From positions 1 through 23,209 of the forward strand of contig JBNRMU010000144.1 of the NCBI GenBank assembly GCA_050309765.1: DNA of 23,209 nt, read 5' to 3'. Positions 1 to 7,457 of this stretch are shown here, piece after piece. Numbering within the stretch: position 1 is the stretch's first letter; each line of letters opens with the position of its first letter. Origin of the DNA: CALWRM01 sp050309765 (GTDB lineage: Bacteria > Bacillota > Clostridia > Christensenellales > UBA1750). The notes below the pieces were generated by a model. The model made no database searches, was not told the DNA's origin, and was given only the letters and a program-made list of their open reading frames with translations. Both the position numbers and the translations under genes were made by a program.

Positions 1-84
1 GGCTGGTACCAGACGGAGCAGGCGCAAAAGCAAAAGGTCGATCAGGCCAGGCAGACGCTGACGCAGATGCAGTCCGAACTGTAA
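1..84 (+). CDS. C-terminal fragment of an unidentified protein
   Basis: Reading frame 1 is open from the window edge and stops at TAA 82-84, giving 27 residues. They are rich in Gln, Lys, Glu and Ala (it ends QMQSEL) and look like the end of an amphipathic or coiled-coil helix. A terminator hairpin lies about 57 bases after the stop, consistent with a gene ending here. The upstream part is outside the window, so no function can be assigned. Confidence 0.6.
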   Translation, partial: GWYQTEQAQKQKVDQARQTLTQMQSEL

Positions 85-140
85 CTAAAGTATAGCACAA
101 ACTCCGCTTTCTTAAAACGACAGAAAAGCTTTGATCCCCA

Positions 141-177
141 ACAGCCCTTTGGCAGAAGATGGCCAAAGGGCTGTTTG
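141..177 (+). terminator. Rho-independent-like terminator after the first partial gene
   Basis: A perfect 13-bp stem (141-153 with 162-174, ACAGCCCTTTGGC arm) has an 8-base loop. Only a short T-rich tail follows (TTTG), so termination may be imperfect. It separates the partial gene from the rqcH promoter. Confidence 0.65.
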
Positions 178-192
178 TCTGCCCGGGAGCGC

Positions 193-221
193 TTGTTTGC
201 GTGGCAAAAACCTGCTATACT
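193..221 (+). promoter_or_regulatory. Extended -10 promoter for rqcH
   Basis: TTGTTT (193-198), a 17-base spacer and TATACT (216-221), with TG one base before the -10 (extended -10). It lies about 40 bases upstream of the chosen rqcH start. The same layout (TTGTTT, 17 bases, TGC before the -10) recurs upstream of the methyltransferase gene at 10632-10660. Confidence 0.65.
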
Positions 222-261
222 TAGCCAAACACAAACAAGTAGCAAAGGGGTTGTTTTTCAA

Positions 262-1998
262 ATGCCCATGGACGGCATCACCCTGGGCCTGGTGGCCAGG
301 GAATTGACGCAGGCGCTTGCGGGCGGGCGCGTGGACAGGATCCAGCAGCCGGAAAAGGACGAGGTCGTATTCACCATCCGCGCCGGCGGCAAGAACCGCA
401 AGCTGCTGCTTTCCGCCAACCCCAACCATGCGCGCGCGCATCTGTCCGAGGCTTCGTTCACCAGCCCCGATACCCCGCCGATGTTCTGTATGCTGCTGCG
501 CAAGCACCTGGGCGGCGCGCGCTTTTTGCGCGTGGAACAGCAGGGCGCGGACCGCGTGCTGCACTTTTTATTTGAATCCATGAATGAACTGGGCGACCTT
601 TGCGAAAGGACATTGGTGCTGGAAGTGATGGGCCGCCACTCGAACCTGGTGTTGGTGGGAGACCAGGGCCGCATCGTTGACTGCGCAAGGCACGTGACGC
701 AGGACATCAGCCGCGTGCGCGAGCTGTTGCCCGGCCTGCTTTATGAGGACCCGCCCGCGCAGGAAAAGCTCAATCCCTATACGGCAAAAGAAGAGGCGTT
801 TTGCGAGGCGCTCAGGCCTTGTATCGGCCAGCGGCTGGACAAGGCCATACTGCAAAGCGTCTCCGGCGTGTCCGGCCAGCTCAGCCGCGAGCTCAGCTAC
901 CGCATCTGCGGCGAGGAGCAGGCTGTTTTAAGCCAAGAGCTGCTGCCAAAGGCGGCCGCGTCCCTGTATGGTTTTTTCCAGAGGCTGCAGGCAGCGCCCG
1001 CGCTGCTTTTCGACGATGCGGGCACGCCGGTGGACATGCTGGCCTTTCCCTATCTTTCCTGCGGCGAAAGCCAGCAGAAAAGCTGCGACAGCTTGAGTCA
1101 GGCGATCGAGGAATTCTACCTGCAGCGCGACCGGCAGGACCGCATTCGCGAAAAGTCCCACGCCCTGCGCCGCTTTCTGCAGACCGCCTTGGAGCGCGCG
1201 GAGAAAAAGCGCGCCATCCAGCTGCAAACGCTGCAGGACGCCCGCGACCGCGACGAGCTGCGCAAAAAGGGCGATCTGATCACCGCCCAGCTGCACAGCC
1301 TGAAAAAGGGCGCGGCCGTCGTGGAGGTGCCGGATTATTACGACGAAAACATGCCGCTGGTGCGCATAGAGCTGGACCCATCGCTCTCTCCTGCGGAAAA
1401 CGCCCAGCGCTATTATAAGCGGTATAACAAGCTCAAGGCCGCGGCGGAGCTCACGCAGGATCAATTGCGGCAAAACGAGGAGGAAATCGAGTACCTGGAA
1501 GGGCAGCTGGACAACCTGGAAAAATGCGTCGCCGTGGAGGAATTAAACGAGATCCGCCGCGAGATGGAGCGCGAGGGCTACCTGCGCCAAAGCTCCGGCA
1601 AAAACAAAGCGCGCGAGACTGTGTCCAAGCCCATGGCCTTTAAATCTTCGGCCGGCATCCCCATCTATGTGGGCAAGAACAACGTGCAGAACGACAGGCT
1701 CACCTTTTCCGCCGCGCCGGAGGAAACCTGGATGCATGCCAAGAACATGCCCGGCTCCCACGTGATTTTGCGCAGCGCCCATCCCGACCGCGCCAGCCTT
1801 CTGGAAGCTGCCCGCCTGGCCGCCTGGTTCAGCCGCGGCAAGAACAGCCAGAATGTGCCGGTGGACTATACCCTGCGCCGCTATGTCAAAAAGCCTTCCG
1901 GCGCCAAGCCCGGCTATGTGATCTACACCAACCAGACCACGCTGTTCGTTGATCCGGACGAAAACCTGGTCCGCCAGCTTTCAACGGATGAAAAGTAG
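262..1998 (+). CDS. rqcH: Rqc2/RqcH homologue (NFACT family), ribosome quality control
   Basis: A 578-residue protein of the NFACT family (once called fibronectin-binding protein A). Family knowledge: RqcH binds stalled 50S subunits carrying peptidyl-tRNA and recruits tRNA-Ala to add C-terminal alanine tails that mark the chain for degradation. Seen here: an NFACT-N domain starting MPMDGITLG, D97-R98 (ADRVLHF), the conserved EVMGRHSNLVL segment, a long charged coiled-coil middle (about residues 300-450) and a C-terminal NFACT-R domain with TWMHAKNMPGSHV. The frame is open back to TTG 175, but that start lies in the terminator; ATG 262 has AAAGGGG 11 bases upstream. With this start D97 and R98 carry the same numbers as the tRNA-binding pair in Bacillus subtilis RqcH. 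Own promoter and terminator, so monocistronic. Confidence 0.93.
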   Translation: MPMDGITLGLVARELTQALAGGRVDRIQQPEKDEVVFTIRAGGKNRKLLLSANPNHARAHLSEASFTSPDTPPMFCMLLRKHLGGARFLRVEQQGADRVLHFLFESMNELGDLCERTLVLEVMGRHSNLVLVGDQGRIVDCARHVTQDISRVRELLPGLLYEDPPAQEKLNPYTAKEEAFCEALRPCIGQRLDKAILQSVSGVSGQLSRELSYRICGEEQAVLSQELLPKAAASLYGFFQRLQAAPALLFDDAGTPVDMLAFPYLSCGESQQKSCDSLSQAIEEFYLQRDRQDRIREKSHALRRFLQTALERAEKKRAIQLQTLQDARDRDELRKKGDLITAQLHSLKKGAAVVEVPDYYDENMPLVRIELDPSLSPAENAQRYYKRYNKLKAAAELTQDQLRQNEEEIEYLEGQLDNLEKCVAVEELNEIRREMEREGYLRQSSGKNKARETVSKPMAFKSSAGIPIYVGKNNVQNDRLTFSAAPEETWMHAKNMPGSHVILRSAHPDRASLLEAARLAAWFSRGKNSQNVPVDYTLRRYVKKPSGAKPGYVIYTNQTTLFVDPDENLVRQLSTDEK

Positions 1999-2003
1999 AA
2001 TCA

Positions 2004-2044
2004 AAAGAATGCACCTGGAAGGAACGTAGGCGCATTCTTTTTTT
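2004..2044 (+). terminator. Terminator after rqcH
   Basis: Arms AAAGAATGC (2004-2012) and GCATTCTTT (2032-2040) enclose a 19-base loop and run into seven T residues (2038-2044). It begins five bases after the rqcH stop. Confidence 0.7.
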
Positions 2045-2146
2045 CAACCGTTTTGGCGCCGCAGTTACATGTGTTTTTGCGCTATACTGTCGCTAAGATG
2101 GAAAAGACAGCCAACGAAAAACAGGTGCAAAGGAGAAATCGGGCAT

Positions 2147-2650
2147 ATGTATCTTGAAACCAAACGCCTGCGCATCACGCAGTTCACGCCGGATATGGCG
2201 CGGGACGTGCATGAAAATTCCCTGGACGAGGACAATCGCCGCTTTGTGCCCGACGAGGTGTTTGAAACCGAGCAGGAGGCACGGGAAACGCTGGACTTTC
2301 TGATCGGCCAATATGGGGGAGACGAGGGCCCCTTCGTGTATCCGGTGCTGCTGAAAACGGGCGAGAACATCGGCTATGTGCAGCTGGTGCCGATCGACGA
2401 GGGCTGGGAGATCGGCTACCACATCGCAAAGCGTTACACCGGCCGCGGCTATGCAACGGAGGCGGTCTTGGCCTTTCTGCCCGCAATTGCCGCGGCGCAC
2501 AAGCTGCCAGAGATATACGGCATCTGCCTGGCGGAAAACGCCGCCTCTGTCCGCGTGATGGAAAAATGCGGCTTTCAGAATCTGTATAGGGGAATCGGTC
2601 CCTACCAGGGAAGGCAGCGCCAGATCGTCAAAAACATCTGGAGAGCCTGA
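2147..2650 (+). CDS. GNAT acetyltransferase, RimJ/RimL type
   Basis: A 167-residue GCN5-related N-acetyltransferase. It opens with the LETKRLRITQF stretch usual in the RimJ/RimL subgroup (acetylation of protein N termini or small amines). The acetyl-CoA motif A is RYTGRGYATEA (about 96-106) and motif B is the NAASVRVMEKCGF block (131-143). The frame is open back to 2069, but ATG 2147 has AGGAG 11 bases upstream and places the family's usual first residues at the start. A TATACT box at 2083-2088 may be its -10, though no good -35 is visible. It stands alone between the rqcH terminator and a convergent terminator. The substrate cannot be read from sequence. Confidence 0.85.
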   Translation: MYLETKRLRITQFTPDMARDVHENSLDEDNRRFVPDEVFETEQEARETLDFLIGQYGGDEGPFVYPVLLKTGENIGYVQLVPIDEGWEIGYHIAKRYTGRGYATEAVLAFLPAIAAAHKLPEIYGICLAENAASVRVMEKCGFQNLYRGIGPYQGRQRQIVKNIWRA

Positions 2651-2693
2651 GAAAAGGCTCTATACTGGCATTGTCAGGGCTTGTTTTGTACAC

Positions 2694-2730
2694 AAAAAAG
2701 ACGACCGCTTTTGGGAAGCGGCCGTTTTTT
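2694..2730. terminator. Bidirectional terminator between convergent genes
   Basis: An A-run (2694-2699), a GC stem (2701-2710 with 2716-2725, one A-C mismatch), a TTGGG loop and a T-run (2725-2730). The A and T runs can pair, so the signal serves both the plus-strand acetyltransferase and the minus-strand murI-murC-GNAT operon ending at 2745. Confidence 0.85.
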
Positions 2731-2744
2731 GTATGTATTGCTGT

Positions 2745-3356
2745 TTATTCCAATGTGCTGCGCAGGGAATCCATCACGCCGTCGGACAAGCGCTGCGAAA
2801 GCACATCAAGGCCCTTTTTGTAGGGCATCTCTTCGTTCGTGAAGGGATTCTTCTTCAATATCACAAAGCCGAGACTGTGGTATAGGGCGATGGCCGGATA
2901 GCTCCAGGTCTGCGTGTGCAGATATACATCGCCGGCCTGATCAAGCTCCACAAAGCGCCGCAGAGCCTGCGTGACCACCGCGCGGCCAAGACCAAGTTTC
3001 TGCCTTTGGGGACAGACGGCGATCCAATGCAGCAGGTTGTGCCTTTTTTCCTCCATCTGCCGATACCAGGCGGTGGCGGTGGCCACGGCCAGGCCGGCGG
3101 GATCGAGCACGAAGACCATGCGTTCTGCAAGACCTGCTTCATAGGGAAAAAACTCCCTGCCGAAATACTCCGCCGCCTTATCCTCGCCGGGGAATTCGAG
3201 CACCAAGGTCTCGATGCGGCACCAGTCCGCCGCGTTGCCGGGTACGTATCGGACAAAGCGATACCCTTGCGGCAGGACCGGGGCGGGAAGCTGGTCGAGC
3301 TTTTCCGCCGACAGGCGCATATAAAAGTCTACATAGGGCAGGGATTTGTCAAGCAT
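2745..3356 (-). CDS. GNAT acetyltransferase, last gene of murI-murC operon
   Basis: A 203-residue N-acetyltransferase. Motif A is visible as HWIAVCPQRQKLGLGRAVV (110-128) with the acetyl-CoA loop QRQKLGLG, and motif B as the WSYPAIALYHSLGF segment (151-164). An N-terminal half of about 100 residues precedes the core and probably shapes the substrate site. ATG 3356 has AAGGAG seven bases upstream. It starts 20 bases after the murC stop on the same strand, so it is very likely co-transcribed with murI and murC. That position suggests, but does not prove, a role near cell-wall metabolism. The substrate is unknown. Confidence 0.85.
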   Translation of the reverse strand: MLDKSLPYVDFYMRLSAEKLDQLPAPVLPQGYRFVRYVPGNAADWCRIETLVLEFPGEDKAAEYFGREFFPYEAGLAERMVFVLDPAGLAVATATAWYRQMEEKRHNLLHWIAVCPQRQKLGLGRAVVTQALRRFVELDQAGDVYLHTQTWSYPAIALYHSLGFVILKKNPFTNEEMPYKKGLDVLSQRLSDGVMDSLRSTLE

Positions 3357-3376
3357 GGGGCGTCTCCTTCTGGGCG

Positions 3377-4786
3377 TCAGGACTGCTTTGAGGTATCGCC
3401 GTGCTTTTCGATCTGTTCGTTGAGCAGGTTGATGTTGCCGCAGCCGAGGGTCAGCATCACGTCGCCCGGCTGCCAGTGGGCGCGCAGATAGGCTTCCGTT
3501 CCGTCAAAATCACGCGTATAAACGGCGTTCACGCCCTGCTTTTGCAGGGCGTCGACCAGCTGGGTGGAGTGGATATCGCCGGGGTCCTTTTCCCGCGCGG
3601 CGAAGATATCCGTCACCAGCACCTCGTCCGCGCCGGCAAAGGCGGTGAGATAGTCCTGGAACAGCGCCTTGGTGCGCGAATAGGTGTGCGGCTGGCTGAC
3701 GACGAACAGCTTTCCGTGGGGAAGGGCCGCCGCCACGGGGATCACGGTGCGGTATTCCTCGGGATTGTGGCCGTAATCGTGGTAAAGATGCACGCCGTCC
3801 ACATCACCGGTGTGTTCAAAGCGGCGGTGCGCGCCGTGGAAGCTTTCCAGCGCCGTCGCGATCTCCTCCATGGAGAGGCCGAGGAGCCGGGCACAGGCGA
3901 TCACGCCCAGGGCGTTTAAGGCGTTGTGCCTGCCGGGAACGGACAGGCGCACGAAACCGATCTCGCTGCCGCGCTCCAGCACCCTGAAGCTGAAGTGCAT
4001 CTGCTCGTCAAAGGAAAGCTCTGCTGCCGTATAGTCGGCGGCCGGATTGTCCAGGCCGTAGCTTATGCATTTGCAGGGCACGCGATCCTTCAGCGCGTAG
4101 CAGCGAGCGTTGTCCGCGCAGAGCACGGCATAGCCGCCCGGCCGCAGCTGCAGAAGGAATTTGGCAAAGGTATCTTCGATTTCTTCGATATCCTTGTAAA
4201 AGTCGAGATGGTCGGCATCTACGTTCAAAACCAGGGCGATGCTCGGATGCAGCGTCAAAAAGCTGGCCTTGAACTCGCAGGCTTCCGTCACGAACAGGTC
4301 GCTTTTGCCCGCACGCACGTTGCCGCCGATCAGGTCCAGCTCGCCGCCGATGTGGATGGTGGGGTCCAGGCCCGCCTTGACCAATACCGTGGTCAGCATG
4401 GAGGTGGTCGTGGTCTTCCCGTGCGTCCCGCATACGGAGATGGAACGGGAGAATTCATCGGAAAGCTGGCCGAGCAGCTCCGCCCGCTCGATGGCGGGGA
4501 TACCCGCTTCGCGGCAGCGCACAAGCTCGGGATTGTCCCAGGCGATGGCCGCGGTGTAGACCACCAGGCCCGCGCCGTCCACATTTTCCGGCTTGTGGCC
4601 GATGACCACGTCGATCCCCTCGCGCATCAGCTTTTCCGTGGCGTGGGAAGCGGTGCGGTCCGAGCCGGTGACCGTATAGCCCCTTCCGCGCACTAAGCGT
4701 GCAAGCCCCCGCATGGAGGAGCCGCCGATGCCCACAAAATGGATGCGCTCACCGGGATGGCTTTGAAGCAGCAACTTATCTTCCAT
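3377..4786 (-). CDS. murC: UDP-N-acetylmuramate--L-alanine ligase (MurC)
   Basis: A 469-residue Mur ligase that adds L-alanine to UDP-MurNAc using ATP, the first peptide step in peptidoglycan precursor synthesis (cytoplasm). Seen: a Rossmann-type HFVGIGGSSMRGLA segment (16-30), the ATP loop CGTHGKTTTT (119-128), EACEFKASF, NVDADHLDFY (the Mur ligase metal/ATP region), and the MurC-type C-terminal blocks YHDYGHNPEE and QPHTYSRT. The order of motifs is that of MurC rather than MurD, E or F. The frame extends to GTG 4816, but that codon has no ribosome site; ATG 4786 has AAAGGAAG about 11 bases upstream. It follows murI by 43 bases. YHDYGHNPEE differs from the common DDYGHHPTE, where Asn replaces the second His. 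Confidence 0.93.
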   Translation of the reverse strand: MEDKLLLQSHPGERIHFVGIGGSSMRGLARLVRGRGYTVTGSDRTASHATEKLMREGIDVVIGHKPENVDGAGLVVYTAAIAWDNPELVRCREAGIPAIERAELLGQLSDEFSRSISVCGTHGKTTTTSMLTTVLVKAGLDPTIHIGGELDLIGGNVRAGKSDLFVTEACEFKASFLTLHPSIALVLNVDADHLDFYKDIEEIEDTFAKFLLQLRPGGYAVLCADNARCYALKDRVPCKCISYGLDNPAADYTAAELSFDEQMHFSFRVLERGSEIGFVRLSVPGRHNALNALGVIACARLLGLSMEEIATALESFHGAHRRFEHTGDVDGVHLYHDYGHNPEEYRTVIPVAAALPHGKLFVVSQPHTYSRTKALFQDYLTAFAGADEVLVTDIFAAREKDPGDIHSTQLVDALQKQGVNAVYTRDFDGTEAYLRAHWQPGDVMLTLGCGNINLLNEQIEKHGDTSKQS

Positions 4787-4829
4787 AGGATTGGCAGCTT
4801 CCTTTCTTTTAAGCACCAGTTTATCCCAA

Positions 4830-5585
4830 TTACGGGGATTGAAGGAGTGTTTGCATCAATTGCACGGACGATTCCCCGCCGCTGGATAAAAGCGTATAGC
4901 CGCCGGATGCGTTGGGGCAGGACAAAAGATCGTTCATTTCCAATATGCGGCCAAGCTGCCGCACCGTGCCGAAATTGCCGTCCACAAGGGGAACGTCCGG
5001 CAGCAGGCGGGACAGGGCAGGCTTCAGGAAAAGGTAATGCGTGCAGCCAAGCACTACGGCGTCGATGGGCGCGCCCATGTAAGGACGGAACAGCTTTTCC
5101 AATAGCCGATACGCTTCCTCGGAATCGGCCCGGCCGCTTTCAACAAGCTCCACAAGGCCCCTGCCGACGATGGGCACGGCCCCCTGGCCGTAGCGCTGCA
5201 TCAAAAGGCGAAACTTTTCCAGGTGCAAGGTGGCATCGGTTGCCAGCACCAACACCTGCCCGCCGTGGCGCAGGAGACTGGCGGGCTTTAAAGCGGGCTC
5301 CATGCCGATCACGGGAATGGAAAGCTCCTGCCTAAGCTGGGCGGCGGAGGCACTGGTGGCTGTGTTGCAGGCGATGACCAGGGCCTTGATGTCCCGATCC
5401 AGCAGATGATCCACCACGGCGCGGATGCAGCGGCGTATTTCCGCCAGATCCTTATCCCCGTACGGCGCGTTGGCATTGTCGCCATAAAACAGGAAATGCT
5501 CCCGCGGCAGCTGGCGGAGCGCCTCCTGCAAAACGCTGATGCCGCCCACGCCGGAATCGAAAACGCCGATGGGTCGGTTGTCCAT
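4830..5585 (-). CDS. murI: Glutamate racemase
   Basis: A 251-residue glutamate racemase that supplies D-glutamate for the peptidoglycan stem peptide. Seen: GVFDSGVGG at the N terminus with the catalytic Asp, ACNTATSAS with catalytic Cys73, and VLGCTHYLFL with catalytic Cys181; YGDNANAPYG is the usual substrate-site segment. The length is normal for the family. The frame begins at TTG 5591, but ATG 5585 has AAAGGGG nine bases upstream and gives the family's MDNRPIG-type start. It is first in a minus-strand operon with murC and a GNAT gene, so two peptidoglycan precursor enzymes are made together. A promoter with a perfect TATAAT lies 40 bases upstream. Confidence 0.94.
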   Translation of the reverse strand: MDNRPIGVFDSGVGGISVLQEALRQLPREHFLFYGDNANAPYGDKDLAEIRRCIRAVVDHLLDRDIKALVIACNTATSASAAQLRQELSIPVIGMEPALKPASLLRHGGQVLVLATDATLHLEKFRLLMQRYGQGAVPIVGRGLVELVESGRADSEEAYRLLEKLFRPYMGAPIDAVVLGCTHYLFLKPALSRLLPDVPLVDGNFGTVRQLGRILEMNDLLSCPNASGGYTLLSSGGESSVQLMQTLLQSP

Positions 5586-5623
5586 GCGCAAGTACCCCTT
5601 TGCAAGCTACTATACTCGTATGT

Positions 5624-5653
5624 ATTATACGCCCCGCGGCCGCGATTTGTCCA
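5624..5653 (-). promoter_or_regulatory. Promoter of the murI-murC-GNAT operon
   Basis: On the minus strand: TGGACA (5653-5648), an 18-base spacer and TATAAT (5629-5624). Five of six -35 bases and all six -10 bases match consensus. The -10 is about 39 bases from the murI start. Confidence 0.65.
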
Positions 5654-6148
5654 GAAGCGCGCCGCCCCGATTCAAAGGATGGGGGAGGGCAGGGTTTTAA
5701 TAGGACTGACGAGGGATTTCGGGTAGACAGCGCAGGACGGGAAGGGGTATTATAAACATAAAGAGATGAAAGGGCAGCCTGCAAGGATTCCGACGGGATG
5801 CCTTGCCATGGCGGCACTTTTTTCATGCAGGCTTTAGGTCCTTCGGCACGTCTGCTGCTGCAATGCGCTGCCGCTGCCTTATCCTGCGCACAGCATGGGG
5901 CGGCAAAACCGCACTGCCGGCAGCTGCTGTCGATCTTGTCTTTTGCCTGTTTTCAGCCGCATTTGACCTCTATTCTCATACAGATGGGGCAGAGCACAAG
6001 GCTTTGGAAGGATAGCATGTTCGGACAGACACAAGCGGCAACGTTTTGTTGCATTGCATTGTGACGGCTCGGCAATAATGTAATAAATTTGTAATTAGTT
6101 TGTGGGCTTTACTAGAAAATGCCTTTGGGTTTTTGTGAAAATAACCAG

Positions 6149-6177
6149 TAGAAAAATTTCAAAGTACAAGATATAAT
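6149..6177 (+). promoter_or_regulatory. Promoter of the sugar ABC ATPase gene
   Basis: A perfect TATAAT at 6172-6177, with TAGAAA (6149-6154, four of six matches) 17 bases upstream in AT-rich DNA. The leader of about 53 bases to ATG 6237 contains a small ATGCT/AGCAT hairpin near 6183-6200. Confidence 0.5.
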
Positions 6178-6236
6178 AACACTATGCTAAAGGCTAAGCA
6201 TGAAGAAAAGAAACGAATGTACGGGAGGTAGTCTTT

Positions 6237-7364
6237 ATGGCAAGCGTATCCTTGCAGCACATTTACAAGGTCTATGCCGGCGGTGTAACCGCAGTCAGTG
6301 ATTTCACCCTTGAAATCGAAGATAAAGAGTTTGTAGTGTTGGTTGGACCTTCCGGCTGCGGTAAGTCCACCACCCTGCGTATGGTTGCCGGCCTGGAAGA
6401 GATTTCCGATGGTCAGCTCTATATCGGCGACAAGCTGGTCAACGACGTTGCCCCCAAGGACAGGGACATCGCCATGGTTTTCCAGAACTACGCTCTGTAT
6501 CCCCACATGACCGTGTATGACAACATGGCATTCGGCCTTAAGCTGCGCAAGACCCCCAAGGCTGAGATCGACCGCCGCGTTAAGGAAGCCGCCAAGATCC
6601 TGGACATCGAGCACCTGCTCACCCGTAAGCCCAAGGCTTTGTCCGGTGGTCAGCGCCAGCGTGTTGCTCTGGGCCGTGCTATCGTTCGTGAGCCTAAGGT
6701 CTTCCTGATGGACGAGCCTCTTTCCAACTTGGATGCTAAGCTGCGTGTTGCCATGCGTGCTGAGATCACCAAGCTGCACCAGAAGCTGCAGACCACGTTC
6801 ATCTACGTTACCCACGACCAGACCGAGGCCATGACCATGGGCTCCCGCATCGTGGTTATGCGCGATGGTTTCGTGCAGCAGGTGGATACTCCCCAGAACC
6901 TGTACGATTATCCCACCAACCTGTTCGTCGCCGGCTTCATCGGCACCCCGCAGATGAACTTCATCGACGTTGAGCTGGTCAAGAAGGACGACGGCGTGTA
7001 CGCTAACTTCGGTGAGAACTCCGTTAAGATCCCCGAGGGCAAGCTGGCCAAGTTCAAGGAAGGCATTGACAGCTACATCGGCAAGACCGTGAAGATGGGC
7101 GTTCGTCCCGAGAACATCCATGACGAGCAGCTCTTCCTGCAGAACAGCCCCGACTCCATCATCGATGTGGACGTCGACCTGGTCGAGCTCATGGGCTCTG
7201 AGACCTACCTGTATCTGCGCACCACCGGCACCGATGCTACCATTACCGCCCGTGTGGATGCCCGTTCGGTCTCCCGCACCGGCGACAAGATCAAGGTTGC
7301 TCTGGATGCCAACCAGCTCCACTTCTTCGATGTGGACACCGAGCAGACCATCCTCGATCGTTAA
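6237..7364 (+). CDS. ugpC: Carbohydrate ABC transporter ATPase (UgpC/MsmX/MsmK type)
   Basis: A 375-residue nucleotide-binding subunit of the CUT1/MalK class, which drives sugar or glycerol-phosphate uptake at the inner face of the membrane. Seen: Walker A GPSGCGKST (37-45), Q-loop VFQNYALYPH (81-90), signature LSGGQRQRVALGRA (135-148), Walker B VFLMDEPLSNLDAKLR (155-170), switch His in YVTHDQTEA (193), then a C-terminal TOBE/OB regulatory domain (about 240-375) containing VRPENI. ATG 6237 has GGGAGG eight bases upstream. No permease or binding protein is nearby, which fits the multitask MsmX/MsmK habit of one ATPase serving several importers. Codons favour GTT, GCT and CGT more than neighbours, which suggests high expression. 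The exact ortholog (ugpC, msmX or msmK) cannot be decided. Confidence 0.9.
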   Translation: MASVSLQHIYKVYAGGVTAVSDFTLEIEDKEFVVLVGPSGCGKSTTLRMVAGLEEISDGQLYIGDKLVNDVAPKDRDIAMVFQNYALYPHMTVYDNMAFGLKLRKTPKAEIDRRVKEAAKILDIEHLLTRKPKALSGGQRQRVALGRAIVREPKVFLMDEPLSNLDAKLRVAMRAEITKLHQKLQTTFIYVTHDQTEAMTMGSRIVVMRDGFVQQVDTPQNLYDYPTNLFVAGFIGTPQMNFIDVELVKKDDGVYANFGENSVKIPEGKLAKFKEGIDSYIGKTVKMGVRPENIHDEQLFLQNSPDSIIDVDVDLVELMGSETYLYLRTTGTDATITARVDARSVSRTGDKIKVALDANQLHFFDVDTEQTILDR

Positions 7365-7390
7365 TCGATTCTCCAATCATGTTTTTCACA

Positions 7391-7423
7391 GAACGCCGTG
7401 GCTGCTTGTCTGCCACGGCGTTC
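7391..7423 (+). terminator. Strong hairpin after the ABC ATPase gene, no T-tract
   Basis: A perfect 12-bp stem (7391-7402 with 7412-7423, GAACGCCGTGGC arm) has a 9-base loop and is followed by CTTCAT rather than a run of T. It may be a weak terminator or an mRNA 3'-end stabiliser that lets some transcription continue into the regulator gene. Confidence 0.45.
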
Positions 7424-7457
7424 CTTCATAAGGCCGCAAAGGAGTAAAGTTAGCGCC

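Larger units (their letters stand above)
5586..6236. other. Intergenic gap between divergent murI and ABC ATPase genes
   Basis: About 650 bases without a convincing gene. The edges hold the murI promoter and the ugpC promoter. The middle (about 5770-6060) can fold: arms GCCTGCA (5777-5783) and TGCAGGC (5826-5832), arms GGCAAAA (5902-5908) and TTTTGCC (5941-5947) around the palindrome CTGCCGGCAG, and GCAAC/GTTGC arms at 6038-6052. Short frames here have no ribosome sites. The stretch 6065-6180 is AT-rich and may act as an upstream promoter region for the ATPase gene. I recognise no known RNA family. Confidence 0.5.

Noticed and set aside
4787..4816. A longer MurC start at GTG 4816
   Set aside because: No ribosome site precedes it, whereas ATG 4786 has AAAGGAAG at good distance.
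5953..5955. A TGA codon in a Cys-rich minus-strand frame as selenocysteine
   Set aside because: The nearest stem (GGCAAAA/TTTTGCC) has a loop region too large for a bacterial SECIS, and the frame lacks a ribosome site and a known family.
6038..6052. A catabolite-response (cre) site upstream of ugpC
   Set aside because: GCAAC-GTTTT-GTTGC is an inverted repeat with a central CG, but key cre positions do not match.
5798..6064. An 88-codon plus-strand frame in the murI-ugpC gap
   Set aside because: No ribosome site, no recognisable domain, and it overlaps several inverted repeats.
6159..7376. A 405-codon open frame opposite the ABC ATPase gene
   Set aside because: Antisense shadow; the plus strand carries every ABC ATPase motif and a good ribosome site.
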